DNA of 64,000 bases from Geothrix fermentans DSM 14018. Its GTDB lineage: Bacteria > Acidobacteriota > Holophagae > Holophagales > Holophagaceae. The position numbers were made by a program, and so were the translations under genes. The stretch covers positions 1 to 64,000 of the forward strand of contig NZ_AUAU01000012.1 in assembly GCF_000428885.1 (NCBI RefSeq), given 5' to 3'. Positions 21,450 to 31,423 of this stretch are shown piece by piece (position 1 is the first letter of the stretch; every line of letters starts with the position of its first letter). The notes under the pieces are model-generated. The model ran no database searches. It was not told the origin of the DNA and saw nothing but the letters and a program-made list of their open reading frames with translations.

Positions 21450-24400
21450 ATGCGCCCCGCACGCCTGTTCCGCATTCTCCTCCTCCTGGCCGCCACCCTC
21501 CCCGGCTTCGCCCAGGTGGAGCCCAACCTCCGGACGGTCACGGACCTGAGCGACCCGTACAAGCAGGTCGCGGCCAAGTCGGAAGTCATGGCGATCTACG
21601 ACTTCACGCCCATTTCCAGGGCCGTGTTCGAGCCGTTCAAGTACCTGACGAGTCAGGCACGGAACGGCTTCCTCCCCAACGCGCCCACGGGCCAGATCGC
21701 CCAGAACACAGGGCAGTTCGCCATCGATGTCTTCAACCCGTATGCGCCTTCGGGAAGCCAGAAGTTCGGTGCGGGAGTCGCCTCTCCGGGCAGCGGCAAC
21801 ACACCGGGCACGGCCCGTGCCGCTGGCATCGTCTTCGGCCTCCGGCAGACTACCGCGGGCCCTGAAGTCCGCATGTTCTGGTGGCCCAGGAGGACCCTCC
21901 CCGCCGGAGCCCTCGGCGCCCTGGTGGACCGCCTGCACTACACCACCAGCGGTAGCAACACCACCTACGCGGAGATCGTCGGAACCCCGCTGTACCAGGA
22001 CTCCGCCAATGGCGTTATCACCCTCATCAATAATCCTGACCTGACGCTGGCCCAGGTGATCGCCGCCACCACCCACGTGCGGTTCAGCCTCTACACCGTG
22101 GCCAATGACCCTTCCAGCCTGAGGACCATCGATCTTCCCTGCCCTTGGAAGATCTCCGACAGCCCGCAGTTGCAGTCGATTCCCGGCGCCGATTCAGGCT
22201 TCTACGTCCAGTACAACAAGTTCACCTCCACAGACCCGCTCCAGCCGGGATCAAAACGGTTCGATCCCTGGTCAGAGGCCTTCAACGGAGCCTCGACCAC
22301 CACCGGGTCCTACACCATCAATAAGACGACTACGGCGACGGGTTCCACGATTTCCACGATGGGCCCCACGGTCGAATATCCCAACGATACGGGCATCACC
22401 GCTTTGGCGGCCATTGAGCTGCTCAAGACCAATTGGGTTCCGAAGTCGTCGTACAAAGTCATCACCGTGGGCAACGGCAGTTCGGCCACCTCGGATGTCG
22501 TCATCGGCAACTTCTATTACACCCCGGACTACTTGAGCTGGATCTTCGGCGGCACCCAGGTGCGCTACATCGATCCCTCGGATGGCTCGGTCGGATGGGT
22601 TTACACCGATGACCTAGCTCTGAACTATGGTCCCGAAGGAATCAAGAAGACCACCACGTACGTGAAACTTCCCAACGGCCACTACCCCGCCGTTCCGGAT
22701 GCGATCAAGGACACGAAACCTGGCTGGGCCAATGGACTGCCTGCCATGACCCGCTATCAGGCCATCAAGTTCGCTTCCATCAACGTGATGCTCGACACGA
22801 ATAACCCGGTGCAGTTCGCCTACCGCTTCCTGGACCCGAACTACGGCCCCACCTCGACCAACCCCGAGGACCTGGGAGTGGGGGTCAATCCAGGCAACCA
22901 TGAAGAGACCAAACGCCCTTCGCCCCCTTCAAGCGCCACCTTCGGAGCCCCCATCCCGCCGGGCACGGACTCGAGCCAGTACCAGCGCACCATCCGGCTG
23001 ATGACCCTTCCGAACTTGCTGGCGGAAGCCGACGTCATGCAGGCCCGGGGGCCGCGGGCCTTCGATTTCGATCTGAACTCGAACTTCTGGACCTACGACG
23101 TCAGCAGCCCGGATCCCATGATCCCGCAGCCCCTGAACTACGTCCTGGCCGACACCTACCGGCAGCTGTCCGACAATGCCCAGAATCCCTTCGACCGCAA
23201 CCTGCCCAACGCTGGCTGCGCCAACAGCTACCTGATCGTCTTCCCAGGCCAGGGCTTCAACGACAGCTACACGGCCGCCATGGCCAGCGACGCTGCCAAC
23301 GTGCCCGGGAACGGCCAGAAGGCCGGCGGCGGAAATGCGGACGGCGCCTATGGCATCGCGAATGATACGGCCTCCCTCGACCCCGCCTCCAGCGACGGCA
23401 GCTTCTCGGCCAGCATTCTGTCCTCCGTGGCGGCATTCGGAGGTGGCCCGAGCGCCACCGCCGCCTCCAATACCCGCAACTGGGGAGCGCCCTGGGTCAT
23501 CAGCGTCAGCGGCAAGACCCGCCGCATCCATACCATCGTCATCAGCGTGGGCGTTCCCGGGGCCTACCGGTTCAAGGGCACGAACGCGGGTGTCAGGGCC
23601 CCCCAGGAGCAGCTGTTCCGGGTGGCCCAATGGGGTGATCCCGATCGCCCGGCCTGGCAGCCTTCCAACGGCCTGAAGACGCCCCCCGACCTTCCCGTCC
23701 AGTTGGCGAACATCGTCTCGGCCAGCATGACCCAGTACGCCAAGGTCAAATATTTCACCGGCTCTGATCCGACCACCTTGAGCGATGCCATCAAGGCGGC
23801 ATTCGGCTACATCGTGTCAGCCGGCGCAGCGCTTGCCGCCCCCGCCACTCCCGCCACCGGCGTCCGCTCCGCCAACCAGGCCTACTTCGGCATCTTCAAG
23901 ACCACTCTGGACCCCCAGCAGAAGATGCAGAAACTGCCCCTCTGGTCCGGGAATCTTTTCTCCATGGGCATCAAGCGGGCCACCATGTTCCTCGACCCGC
24001 AGGCCCCCCTCAAGGGGACGCACGAGGTGTTCAGCTTCTACGGCTACGACCTTGGCGGCACCAATGGCGTGGATCCCACGGACATCGCCACCGGCATCCC
24101 GGATTTCGACGTCTCCCATCTATGGGACAGCTACGACCTGTTCGGAGCCTACCTGAACCCGCCCACCGGCTCCCCCACGGTCCACACCACCGGTTCCCTG
24201 ACGGGCAAGCCCATTCTCTGGAACGACCGGACCATGTACACCATGGTCGGAAACCAGCGGGTCGATTGGCCCAAGATGAGCACCCCCGGATCAACCACCA
24301 CCATCGACCCGGCGGGCGTTCTCGACAAGCTGGCCAACCTCTATGGCTGGGATCTCACCACCAGTTCGCAGGCGACCACCACCATCGGCAAGGATGCGGC

Positions 24401-26489
24401 CACGAAGTTCGCCATGTGGGTGAGGGGGATCTACAACGCCTCCTCACTGGGCGACACCAACAACAAGATCTACAACCGGCAGGACATCATGGGGGATATC
24501 GTCAACTCCGCCCCCCTGGCCATCGAGCTCACGCCCAACGGCGATGACAAGCTGTATCCCGCCGCCTACGACAACCCGTTCACCACGGGCTATACCGATG
24601 TCCATGCGCGGATGATCGTGGTCGGGACCAATGTCGGCCAATTGGAGTGCTTCTTCGAATGGGCGGCCACCCGCTCCACACCCAGCGGCACCGATGACGC
24701 CGGCAACCCGGTCTACCTCGTGGATGCCAAGGCCACCGAGCTCTGGTCCTTCATCCCCCCGGATTTCTGGCAGGCCCTCTACAACCTGTACGTGACCAGG
24801 GGGATCGACGGTGCTCCCCACTCCTACATGGTGGATGGCGATCCCGTCCTGTATCACGTGGACCTTCCCCCTTCGGACCCCACCCGCGGCACCCTCCCGG
24901 ATACACGGGTGAGCAAGAAGGAGAATGCCCTCATCGCCTTCGGGCATCGCAAGGGGGCCCGAAGCTATTACGGCCTCCAGATCTCTGACCTGGCGGGCTC
25001 GATCAAACCCGAGACGCCGGTGATCGCCTGGTACATCAACCCGCAGAACCCCGCAGGCGGGCTGCCCTCCGTCACGGACACCAATACCCAGAACCTCATC
25101 AGGACCATGGGCATGAGCACCTCCGTGCCTGCCATTGCCACCGTAAACATGGGCACCGTGGCCACGCCGATCCTCACGCCCAAGAAGCAGGATGTCATGT
25201 TCCTCGGAGGCGGCTACAGCAACCCTGAGATGGACGCGAGGTACAAGGACCAGAACTCAGGGGCCTACGGCAAGGGCATGGGAAGGCTCCTGCTCGCCAT
25301 CGAACCTCTCACTGGAAACATCACCCGAGCCTGGGACTTCCGGGATTTGACCGGCGCCATCGCCGAAGGGGTCACGCCGATCCGCCTTTTCCCTGGGGAC
25401 CTCTCCCAGCGGCTCTACTTCGCGGACACCACCGGCAATGTCTGGGCCATCAACAATTCGGCCACCCAGATCGGAAGCACCACGGTCAATTCCGGCTACC
25501 GCCTGGACTCCGCCTACATCGGCGATTGGCTGGCCATTCCCCGGCCCATCTACAAGAGCTCGGCCAATGTGGATGCTGCCAACAACCCCTTGAGCATGCG
25601 CTTCACCACGCGCCCAGATGCCTTCCGCCTGTCAGGCGGGTTCCCGCTGGTGAACTCCGACAACATCACGCCACTCACCGTGATCGTGGCCATCGGCGCC
25701 GGGGACCGCAACAACCCCACGGACAAGGATGAGAGCTACAGCATCCGCACCACCAGCTACACCCAGCGCCCGCCCAAACTGAATCGGTTCATGGTATTCG
25801 CCGACCGTCAGGACAGTTCCAACCTGGGCTATGACACGCAGGGCATTCCCGACTCGGCCCTCACGACCATCCCCAACGACGGCACCGGCTGGGCCACCTG
25901 CTACTCGGATCCCCGCGTCGTCCCGGCCACCGGCTCCACCCCGCCCTACCTGTTCGACGGGAAGAGCGGCTACTACATCACCCTCGGCACCGGCACCCTG
26001 ACCGGGAACACCTGGAACGGCGGTTTCACCTACGACAAGGTTCTCGTAAGTCCCCTCATCAAGCAGGGCCTCCTCTTCTTCTCCATCTTCAACATCAGCA
26101 ACGGCAGCGGCTTCAACTGCTCGCCGAACTCATTCACCCGCACCTTCCGCCAGTGCGACATCATGCGGCCCCTGGCCTTGAACCTCCAGACCACGAATCT
26201 CGGCACCGTGGGCGATGTCCAAGGAAGCGTCAACCGGTCCGCCGATGTCTGCTCCCAGGCCTCGGACGGCATCGCCCCCTGCACGGGCCTTGCGTTCTAC
26301 TTCAACTCCTTGTCCAGCCAGCTGGTGGATGCCGGCGACCGGGTGGTGCAGGGTGGCGCCCTGTCCGCCAAGCAGTCTTCGGGCATCACCACCAGCCAGT
26401 CCGGCCAGAACACCCCCAGCATCCAGAACGTGAAGGATACCGAGGCCGTCCGCGGCATCCGTGTCCGCGCCTGGCGCATCGTCCGGTAG
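21450..26489 (+). CDS. PilY1-like pilus tip/assembly protein
   Basis: The 1,679-aa secreted protein has a signal peptide (about 5-23). PilY1 proteins sit at the tip of type IV pili and act in adhesion, pilus dynamics and surface sensing. The C-terminal third carries the PilY1 beta-propeller region (about 1050-1500), including MIVVGTNVGQLECFFEW, LWSFIPPDFW and ENALIAFGHRKGARSYYGL. A calcium-site-like GAGDRNNPTDKD segment is near 1415. The N-terminal part was not matched to a known domain and probably provides lineage-specific adhesion. The start at 21450 has GGAG 5 bases upstream; an in-frame ATG at 21417 is the alternative. Its length is at the upper end for the family. A strong terminator follows. 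Confidence 0.86.
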   Translation: MRPARLFRILLLLAATLPGFAQVEPNLRTVTDLSDPYKQVAAKSEVMAIYDFTPISRAVFEPFKYLTSQARNGFLPNAPTGQIAQNTGQFAIDVFNPYAPSGSQKFGAGVASPGSGNTPGTARAAGIVFGLRQTTAGPEVRMFWWPRRTLPAGALGALVDRLHYTTSGSNTTYAEIVGTPLYQDSANGVITLINNPDLTLAQVIAATTHVRFSLYTVANDPSSLRTIDLPCPWKISDSPQLQSIPGADSGFYVQYNKFTSTDPLQPGSKRFDPWSEAFNGASTTTGSYTINKTTTATGSTISTMGPTVEYPNDTGITALAAIELLKTNWVPKSSYKVITVGNGSSATSDVVIGNFYYTPDYLSWIFGGTQVRYIDPSDGSVGWVYTDDLALNYGPEGIKKTTTYVKLPNGHYPAVPDAIKDTKPGWANGLPAMTRYQAIKFASINVMLDTNNPVQFAYRFLDPNYGPTSTNPEDLGVGVNPGNHEETKRPSPPSSATFGAPIPPGTDSSQYQRTIRLMTLPNLLAEADVMQARGPRAFDFDLNSNFWTYDVSSPDPMIPQPLNYVLADTYRQLSDNAQNPFDRNLPNAGCANSYLIVFPGQGFNDSYTAAMASDAANVPGNGQKAGGGNADGAYGIANDTASLDPASSDGSFSASILSSVAAFGGGPSATAASNTRNWGAPWVISVSGKTRRIHTIVISVGVPGAYRFKGTNAGVRAPQEQLFRVAQWGDPDRPAWQPSNGLKTPPDLPVQLANIVSASMTQYAKVKYFTGSDPTTLSDAIKAAFGYIVSAGAALAAPATPATGVRSANQAYFGIFKTTLDPQQKMQKLPLWSGNLFSMGIKRATMFLDPQAPLKGTHEVFSFYGYDLGGTNGVDPTDIATGIPDFDVSHLWDSYDLFGAYLNPPTGSPTVHTTGSLTGKPILWNDRTMYTMVGNQRVDWPKMSTPGSTTTIDPAGVLDKLANLYGWDLTTSSQATTTIGKDAATKFAMWVRGIYNASSLGDTNNKIYNRQDIMGDIVNSAPLAIELTPNGDDKLYPAAYDNPFTTGYTDVHARMIVVGTNVGQLECFFEWAATRSTPSGTDDAGNPVYLVDAKATELWSFIPPDFWQALYNLYVTRGIDGAPHSYMVDGDPVLYHVDLPPSDPTRGTLPDTRVSKKENALIAFGHRKGARSYYGLQISDLAGSIKPETPVIAWYINPQNPAGGLPSVTDTNTQNLIRTMGMSTSVPAIATVNMGTVATPILTPKKQDVMFLGGGYSNPEMDARYKDQNSGAYGKGMGRLLLAIEPLTGNITRAWDFRDLTGAIAEGVTPIRLFPGDLSQRLYFADTTGNVWAINNSATQIGSTTVNSGYRLDSAYIGDWLAIPRPIYKSSANVDAANNPLSMRFTTRPDAFRLSGGFPLVNSDNITPLTVIVAIGAGDRNNPTDKDESYSIRTTSYTQRPPKLNRFMVFADRQDSSNLGYDTQGIPDSALTTIPNDGTGWATCYSDPRVVPATGSTPPYLFDGKSGYYITLGTGTLTGNTWNGGFTYDKVLVSPLIKQGLLFFSIFNISNGSGFNCSPNSFTRTFRQCDIMRPLALNLQTTNLGTVGDVQGSVNRSADVCSQASDGIAPCTGLAFYFNSLSSQLVDAGDRVVQGGALSAKQSSGITTSQSGQNTPSIQNVKDTEAVRGIRVRAWRIVR

Positions 26490-26509
26490 CCTTTTCCGCT
26501 TCCGCATCC

Positions 26510-26535
26510 GGGGCCCTTTCGGGGGCCCCTTTTCT
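26510..26535 (+). terminator. Rho-independent terminator after pilY1
   Basis: A GGGGCCC / GGGCCCC hairpin with a TTTC loop is followed by TTTTC, 20 bp after the pilY1 stop. The hairpin also reads in the other direction and ends at the convergent priA stop. Confidence 0.82.
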
Positions 26536-28804
26536 ATCCAAACTGGAGGGGATCCCGGTCGAGGCTGATGGGGCCAGATGGGGCCAGGGGGTGCCGGGCG
26601 AGCACCTCGCCCAGGGCACCGCGGGTGCCCTTGAGGAGCAGGTGCATGCGCCAGCGGTCACGCACGCGCGGGACCGGCGCCTCCAGGGGACCGAGCACGC
26701 GCAGACCAGGGACGGTGAGGCACTGCCGGAAGGCCTCCAGGGCTTCACGGGCCTCCTTCATGGTGTCCGCCTCGGCGCGGTAGAGGGAGAGGGCCGTGAA
26801 GGGTGGATAGCCCAGGCCCTCGCGGAAGGGCAGCTCCGAGGCCGCGAAGCCCTCGAAGTCCTGGGCCAGGGCGAAGGTGATGGCCGGGTGCTCGGGTGAG
26901 TAGGTCTGCAGGATCACGCGACCCGGCAGCTCGGCCCGACCCGCGCGGCCCGCCACCTGGGTGAGCAGCTGGAAGGTGCGCTCCGAGGCCCGGAAGTCCG
27001 CCACCTTCAGGCCCTGGTCCGCGTTGAGCACCCCCACCAGCGTGAGCTTGGGGAAAGTGTGGCCCTTGGCCAGCATCTGGGTGCCCACCAGGATGTCCAC
27101 CTCGCCGGCCTCGGCAGCCAGGAGGCCCGCCTCGAGGGAGCCGCGACGGCGCGTGGTGTCCCGGTCCAGGCGCAGGATGCGGGCGGCGGGAAAGAGCTGG
27201 TTCAGGTGCTCCTCCACCTGTTCCGTGCCCTCGCCCACGCCCCGCAGGTGGTCCGCCCCGCAGTCCGGGCAGGCCTCCGGCGGCACCGTCTCGTGGCCGC
27301 AGAGATGGCAGCGGAGGCGGAAGTCGCCGCGGTGGTAGGTGAGGGAAATGGCGCAGTGGGGACAACCCAGGGTGCGGCCGCAGGCCCGGCACATCCAGAA
27401 GTTCTCGTAGCCCCGGCGGTTCAGCAGCAGGAGGGCCTGCTCGCCGCTCACGAGGGTGTCGGTCAGGGCCTGCATGAGGGGCGGCGCCAGGATCACCTTG
27501 CGCCGCACCTGCCGGTAGGCGTCCCGCAGGTCCACGACCTCCACCTTTGGGAGCGTGATGCCCGCGGGCCGCTGCCTCAGCTGGAGCAGCCGGTAGCGCC
27601 CGCTCTGCGCCGCCTGCCAGCTCTCGAGGCTCGGGGTGGCGCTGCCCAGCACGATGGGGCAACCCTCAAGCTGGGCCCGCTTGATGGCCAGGTCCCGGGC
27701 GTGGATGCGGGGATGCTCCTCGGACTTGTACGAGCCCTCGTGCTCCTCGTCCACGACGATGAGCCCGATGTCCCGCAGGGGAGCCATCACCGCGTTCCGC
27801 ACGCCCACGAAGAGGTCCGCGCCGTTGAAGAGGAGGCGCACCACGTCGCCGTGCTTCTCGCCGGCATTGAGGCCCGCGTGCCCCACGGCGATGCGGCCGG
27901 GAAAGCGCGCCTCCAGGCGGTCCAGCAGGCGGGCCGTGAGGCCGATCTCCGGCACCAGCCAGAGCACCCGCCGCCCGGCCGCCAGGACGCGCTCGGCTAG
28001 GGCCAGGTAGACCTCGGTCTTGCCGGAGCCCGTCACGCCCTGGAGCAGGTGGACCCCGAAGGCGCCCAGGGTCACCGCTTCCAGCGCCGTCCGCTGCTCC
28101 TCGTTGAGGGTCACCGTGCGGTCCGCGCCCGCCTCCCGGCGCTGGGCCAGCAGGTCCACCCGCTTCATGCGTTCCACCAGGCCGCGCTTCTCCAGAGTGC
28201 CCAGCACCGAGGTTCCCACTCCGGCGGCCTCCAGCAGCTCGGGCTCCATGAGGGCACCGCCGGCCTCCTCCAGCGCGAGAAGCACCTTCGCCTGGGCCGG
28301 CGTCACCCTGGGCGGATGGTGTGCGCCCGTGAGACGGACCTCCGTGAAGCCGGCGCCCCGCAGCAGGGGCCGATGCAGCAGCGTGGGCAGGATGGAAGGA
28401 TCCCGATGCCAGGCCCCGCCCAGATCCGCCAGCACGTCCCAGGCGCCCCGGTCCCGATGGAATGACAGCCGCTGTCCATCCTCGTCCGCCTCCCAGTGGG
28501 GCAGCACGGCCTGGGGCAGGCTCAGCGGCAGCAGGTGCGCCTCCAGGCACCCGTAGTAGCGGGCGGCGAAGGCCTGCAGCTCCCGCAGCTTCGGCGGCAG
28601 CAGGGGGAAGGGATCGAGGACGGCCTCCACGGGCCGCAGCTTCGCGGCGGGCGGGGCGGGATCCGGTCCCATGGAAAGGCCCACCGCCAGGCTGTTCCGG
28701 ACCTTCACCCGCACCCGCACGCCCGCGGACAGACCCTCAGGCGCCAGGTAAGTCAGAGGCGGCAGCGGCCGGTTGAGCTGGATGCGGGTGGGGACGAGGG
28801 TCAT
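26534..28804 (-). CDS. priA: Primosomal replication helicase PriA
   Basis: PriA restarts replication at stalled or repaired forks. The product (756 aa) has an N-terminal DNA-binding region. The helicase follows: Walker A GVTGSGKTEVYLA at about 257-269, and Walker B/motif II VDEEHEGSYKSEEHPR. The zinc-binding cysteine cluster (CRACGRTLGCPHC ... CHLCGHE ... CPDCG) and C-terminal motifs V-VI (GTQMLAKGH, RAGRAELPG) complete it. The start at 28804 overlaps the stop of the upstream gene (ATGA). Confidence 0.95.
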   Translation of the reverse strand: MTLVPTRIQLNRPLPPLTYLAPEGLSAGVRVRVKVRNSLAVGLSMGPDPAPPAAKLRPVEAVLDPFPLLPPKLRELQAFAARYYGCLEAHLLPLSLPQAVLPHWEADEDGQRLSFHRDRGAWDVLADLGGAWHRDPSILPTLLHRPLLRGAGFTEVRLTGAHHPPRVTPAQAKVLLALEEAGGALMEPELLEAAGVGTSVLGTLEKRGLVERMKRVDLLAQRREAGADRTVTLNEEQRTALEAVTLGAFGVHLLQGVTGSGKTEVYLALAERVLAAGRRVLWLVPEIGLTARLLDRLEARFPGRIAVGHAGLNAGEKHGDVVRLLFNGADLFVGVRNAVMAPLRDIGLIVVDEEHEGSYKSEEHPRIHARDLAIKRAQLEGCPIVLGSATPSLESWQAAQSGRYRLLQLRQRPAGITLPKVEVVDLRDAYRQVRRKVILAPPLMQALTDTLVSGEQALLLLNRRGYENFWMCRACGRTLGCPHCAISLTYHRGDFRLRCHLCGHETVPPEACPDCGADHLRGVGEGTEQVEEHLNQLFPAARILRLDRDTTRRRGSLEAGLLAAEAGEVDILVGTQMLAKGHTFPKLTLVGVLNADQGLKVADFRASERTFQLLTQVAGRAGRAELPGRVILQTYSPEHPAITFALAQDFEGFAASELPFREGLGYPPFTALSLYRAEADTMKEAREALEAFRQCLTVPGLRVLGPLEAPVPRVRDRWRMHLLLKGTRGALGEVLARHPLAPSGPISLDRDPLQFG

Positions 28805-30027
28805 TTGCCCTTCACCGTCATAGCGCCCCATCGGGTCGCCAGGTCCGGGCGGTTCAGCCGCGTGGCGAGGTCCCGCGCCTTTCCCGGAAGGCCGGCCCAG
28901 CCCACCACCTCAGCCGCCTCGTTGAGCACCTGATCGGCGGCCCCGGTATCACCCTGGGAAATCTGGGCCTCCAGCAGGGGGCCGAGGCTCCATTCCCAGG
29001 TGGAGGCGTTGTTGCCCCATTCGAACTGCCCGTCCAGGATGCCATCCCGGAGGCTGTTCCAGCGGGGTTCCAGGACTTCGCGGATAGTCGTCCAGTCGCT
29101 CCGGGATTTCGCATCCTTCAGATACTCCTCGAAGATGCCGGGTGGCGGCCAGGATCCCGGCGGGGTTCCGGGCAAGGCGGGAATGCCCGCGAGCAGGGGC
29201 TGGAGCGGCCAGCCCCCGCACTTCTGGGAGGCGGCGATCCAGATCTGCCATGTCGCGACGCTCTCTGGCGACCGGCGAAGCAGTTCCTCCAGGGTCGCCC
29301 TGTGGCGCGTCAGCACGGCGATCATCGACGGAGAGTGCTCCGCCGCAGACCTCCGGATCCGCGAGCCGAACAGGAATCCCCAGAATCCATCGGGAGAGCC
29401 GCCGGTCTCGCGAAGGAGGGCGTCCAGCTGCTGGGCCGCCGGCGCCCAGATCTTCAGGTCCGCCTCCGAATCAAGCAGTACCACGGCTGCCGGATTGGAG
29501 GGTGCCGGTTTGGCTCCGGGGAGATTCAAGGCCTTGGACGTCCGCCGGGTCGCCACGGTGAGGTATTCGAGGAGCAGGGCCGTCCGTGCGTCCACCCGGT
29601 CGGGGTTCTGCCGGAGGAAGGTCGACAGTTCCTGGGCCCGCGAGGACATTCCCGCCCCCTCCATGGCCTTCCCGAGGGCGGCGGACGTCGGTGCCTCGGT
29701 CCCCTCCCCGCGCACCTGGCCCTTGGCATCCACGAGGGCCCAGCGGGCTCCCTTTGTCCACCCGAAGCGCTCCCGAAGCACCGGGGCCAGGGCATCGGGC
29801 TTCCTGCCTCCTGCCACCACCTTCATCGGCAGGTTCAGAAAGACCATGGGCTCCTCGTCCAGGGCCGAGCGCATGGCCGCCCCCCAGGCGGCCCCTTCGT
29901 CCTCCAACACCAGCCAGGTCCCGAACCGGTTCCGTTTCAATTCCCGGTCGAAGGCCCCGGCGGGAGATGCGGGGGGGCGCTGGGCCAGCAGCAGGGCGGG
30001 CAGCAGCAGCATCGTCAGACCGCGCAT
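28801..30027 (-). CDS. Hypothetical secreted protein
   Basis: This 408-aa product has a signal peptide (MRGLTMLLLPALLLAQ) and then a mature region I do not recognise. Residues about 25-115 have a thioredoxin-like flavour (FGTWLVLEDEGAAWGAAM ... RWALVDAKGQVRGEG) but lack a CxxC. The rest is helix- and Trp-rich (WQIWIAASQKCGGW, WEWSLGPLLEAQ), suggesting helical repeats. The start at 30027 is chosen because it opens the signal peptide and a GGAG lies upstream. Its end overlaps priA, and it is divergent from tsaD with a 35-bp gap. Confidence 0.75.
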   Translation of the reverse strand: MRGLTMLLLPALLLAQRPPASPAGAFDRELKRNRFGTWLVLEDEGAAWGAAMRSALDEEPMVFLNLPMKVVAGGRKPDALAPVLRERFGWTKGARWALVDAKGQVRGEGTEAPTSAALGKAMEGAGMSSRAQELSTFLRQNPDRVDARTALLLEYLTVATRRTSKALNLPGAKPAPSNPAAVVLLDSEADLKIWAPAAQQLDALLRETGGSPDGFWGFLFGSRIRRSAAEHSPSMIAVLTRHRATLEELLRRSPESVATWQIWIAASQKCGGWPLQPLLAGIPALPGTPPGSWPPPGIFEEYLKDAKSRSDWTTIREVLEPRWNSLRDGILDGQFEWGNNASTWEWSLGPLLEAQISQGDTGAADQVLNEAAEVVGWAGLPGKARDLATRLNRPDLATRWGAMTVKGK

Positions 30028-30062
30028 GAGAGGGGCTCCAGTTGCCAAGTTACACTATCCAG

Positions 30063-31085
30063 ATGCTGGTCCTCGGCCTGGAATCCTCCTGCGACGACTG
30101 CTCCGCCGCGGTGGTGGAGGAGACGGTCGCAGGCCCGGTCCTGCGCTCCCTGGTGCGGGAGAGCCAGGATGCCATCCATGGCCCCTTTGGCGGCGTGGTA
30201 CCGGAGCTGGCGGCACGAGAGCATCTGCTGCAGGTGCGGGCGGTCATGGGCGGGGCCTTGGCCCAGGCCGGTGTCGGGTTGAAGGATCTGGACCGCATCG
30301 CCGTCACCCGCGGGCCCGGCCTGGTGGGCAGCCTGCTGGCCACCTTCAGCGCCAGCAAGGCCGTGGCCTGGCGGGAGGGGATCCCCTGGGTGGGCGTCCA
30401 CCACCTGCTGGGGCACCTGAACGCGGCCCGCTTCGCCGCGCCGGACCTTCCCTTTCCGGCCCTGGTGCTGCTGGTGTCCGGCGGCCACACCCACCTCTAC
30501 CTGGCCAGGGACTGGACCTCGCTCCAGCTCCTCCAGAAGACCCGGGACGACGCCGCCGGCGAGGCCTTCGACAAGGCCGCACGCATGCTGGACCTGGGCT
30601 ACCCCGGCGGCCCCGTGGTGGACGCCTGCGCCCGGGCCGCAGACCGGGCCGCCGAGCCCTTCACCCCGCCGAAGTTCAGGGACGGCAGGGCCTCCTGGAG
30701 CTTCTCGGGCCTGAAGACCGCTGTGAAACTGCGCGTGGAGCGGAACCCGCGCCTGGCCACGGCGGGGGCGGACGATCCTGAGGTTCAGGGGCTCTGCCGC
30801 AGCCTCCAGGAGGCCATCAGCACTTGGCTGCTGAAGCCCGTCCCTGCCCTGGCGGAGGAGCACGGCGCCCACAGCTTCGTGATCAGCGGCGGCGTGGCCT
30901 GCAACTCCCGCCTGCGGGCCGAAGCCGCGGACTTGGCCGCCCGGACGGGCCTGGCCCTGGCCATTCCCGAGCCGCGTCTCTGCACGGACAACGGCGCCAT
31001 GATCGCCGCCGCCGGCGCCCTGCTGGAACCGGACGCCGAGCCCTGGATCCAGAACGCCGACGCAGATCTCAAACTGGGAGCCTGA
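30063..31085 (+). CDS. tsaD: tRNA N6-adenosine threonylcarbamoyltransferase TsaD
   Basis: TsaD transfers the threonylcarbamoyl group to A37 of tRNAs reading ANN codons, with TsaB and TsaE. The product (340 aa) shows GLESSCDDCSAAVV at the N-terminus, VPELAAREHL, the metal-binding H-x3-H in VHHLLGHLNAA (about 112-122), VLLVSGGHTHLYL, and SGGVACNSRLR near the C-terminus. The start at 30063 opens directly with the family N-terminus MLVLGLESSCDD. gatC follows after 1 bp. Confidence 0.96.
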   Translation: MLVLGLESSCDDCSAAVVEETVAGPVLRSLVRESQDAIHGPFGGVVPELAAREHLLQVRAVMGGALAQAGVGLKDLDRIAVTRGPGLVGSLLATFSASKAVAWREGIPWVGVHHLLGHLNAARFAAPDLPFPALVLLVSGGHTHLYLARDWTSLQLLQKTRDDAAGEAFDKAARMLDLGYPGGPVVDACARAADRAAEPFTPPKFRDGRASWSFSGLKTAVKLRVERNPRLATAGADDPEVQGLCRSLQEAISTWLLKPVPALAEEHGAHSFVISGGVACNSRLRAEAADLAARTGLALAIPEPRLCTDNGAMIAAAGALLEPDAEPWIQNADADLKLGA

Positions 31086-31086
31086 C

Positions 31087-31371
31087 ATGGACGTGACCCG
31101 CGAGGATGTGCTGCGCTGCGCCGCCCTGGCCCACTTGAGCCTTCGGGAGGACGAGATCGAGCCCATGCGCCTGGCCATGGCCCGCCTGCTCACCCACGCG
31201 GCCAGCCTGGATGAGCTGCCCCTGGCCGAGGTGGAGCCGATGTTCCAGGCCCTGGCCCATCCCCTGCCCCGCCGGGAGGACGAGCCGCGGGACGCCTTCA
31301 CCCAGGCCGAGGCCCTGGCCAATGCGCCTGAGCAGGACCGGGGGCACTTCGTCGTGCCCAAGGTGCTGTAG
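31087..31371 (+). CDS. gatC: Asp/Glu-tRNA amidotransferase subunit C (GatC)
   Basis: GatC (94 aa) is the small clamp subunit of GatCAB, which makes Gln-tRNA(Gln) or Asn-tRNA(Asn) from mischarged tRNA. The family pattern is present: VTREDVLRCAALAHLSLREDE at the N-terminus and the C-terminal RDAFTQAEALANAPEQDRGHFVVPKVL. It directly follows tsaD; gatA and gatB are not in this window. Confidence 0.94.
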   Translation: MDVTREDVLRCAALAHLSLREDEIEPMRLAMARLLTHAASLDELPLAEVEPMFQALAHPLPRREDEPRDAFTQAEALANAPEQDRGHFVVPKVL

Positions 31372-31380
31372 CGGAAAAGA

Positions 31381-31404
31381 AAGCGGCCCCCGGAGGAGCC
31401 GCTT
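31381..31404. terminator. Hairpin between gatC and the convergent receptor gene
   Basis: AAGCGGC at 31381 pairs with GCCGCTT ending at 31404. An A-run precedes it and a short T-poor tail follows, so it would serve leftward transcripts better (GGAAAAGAAA on the complement becomes a T-rich tail). Confidence 0.5.
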
Positions 31405-31423
31405 CCGTCAGTGGGAATCCGGA

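Noticed and set aside
30042-30063. Leaderless promoter (TACACT just before the tsaD ATG)
   Set aside because: A TANNNT match alone is weak and no -35 or extended -10 support was found.
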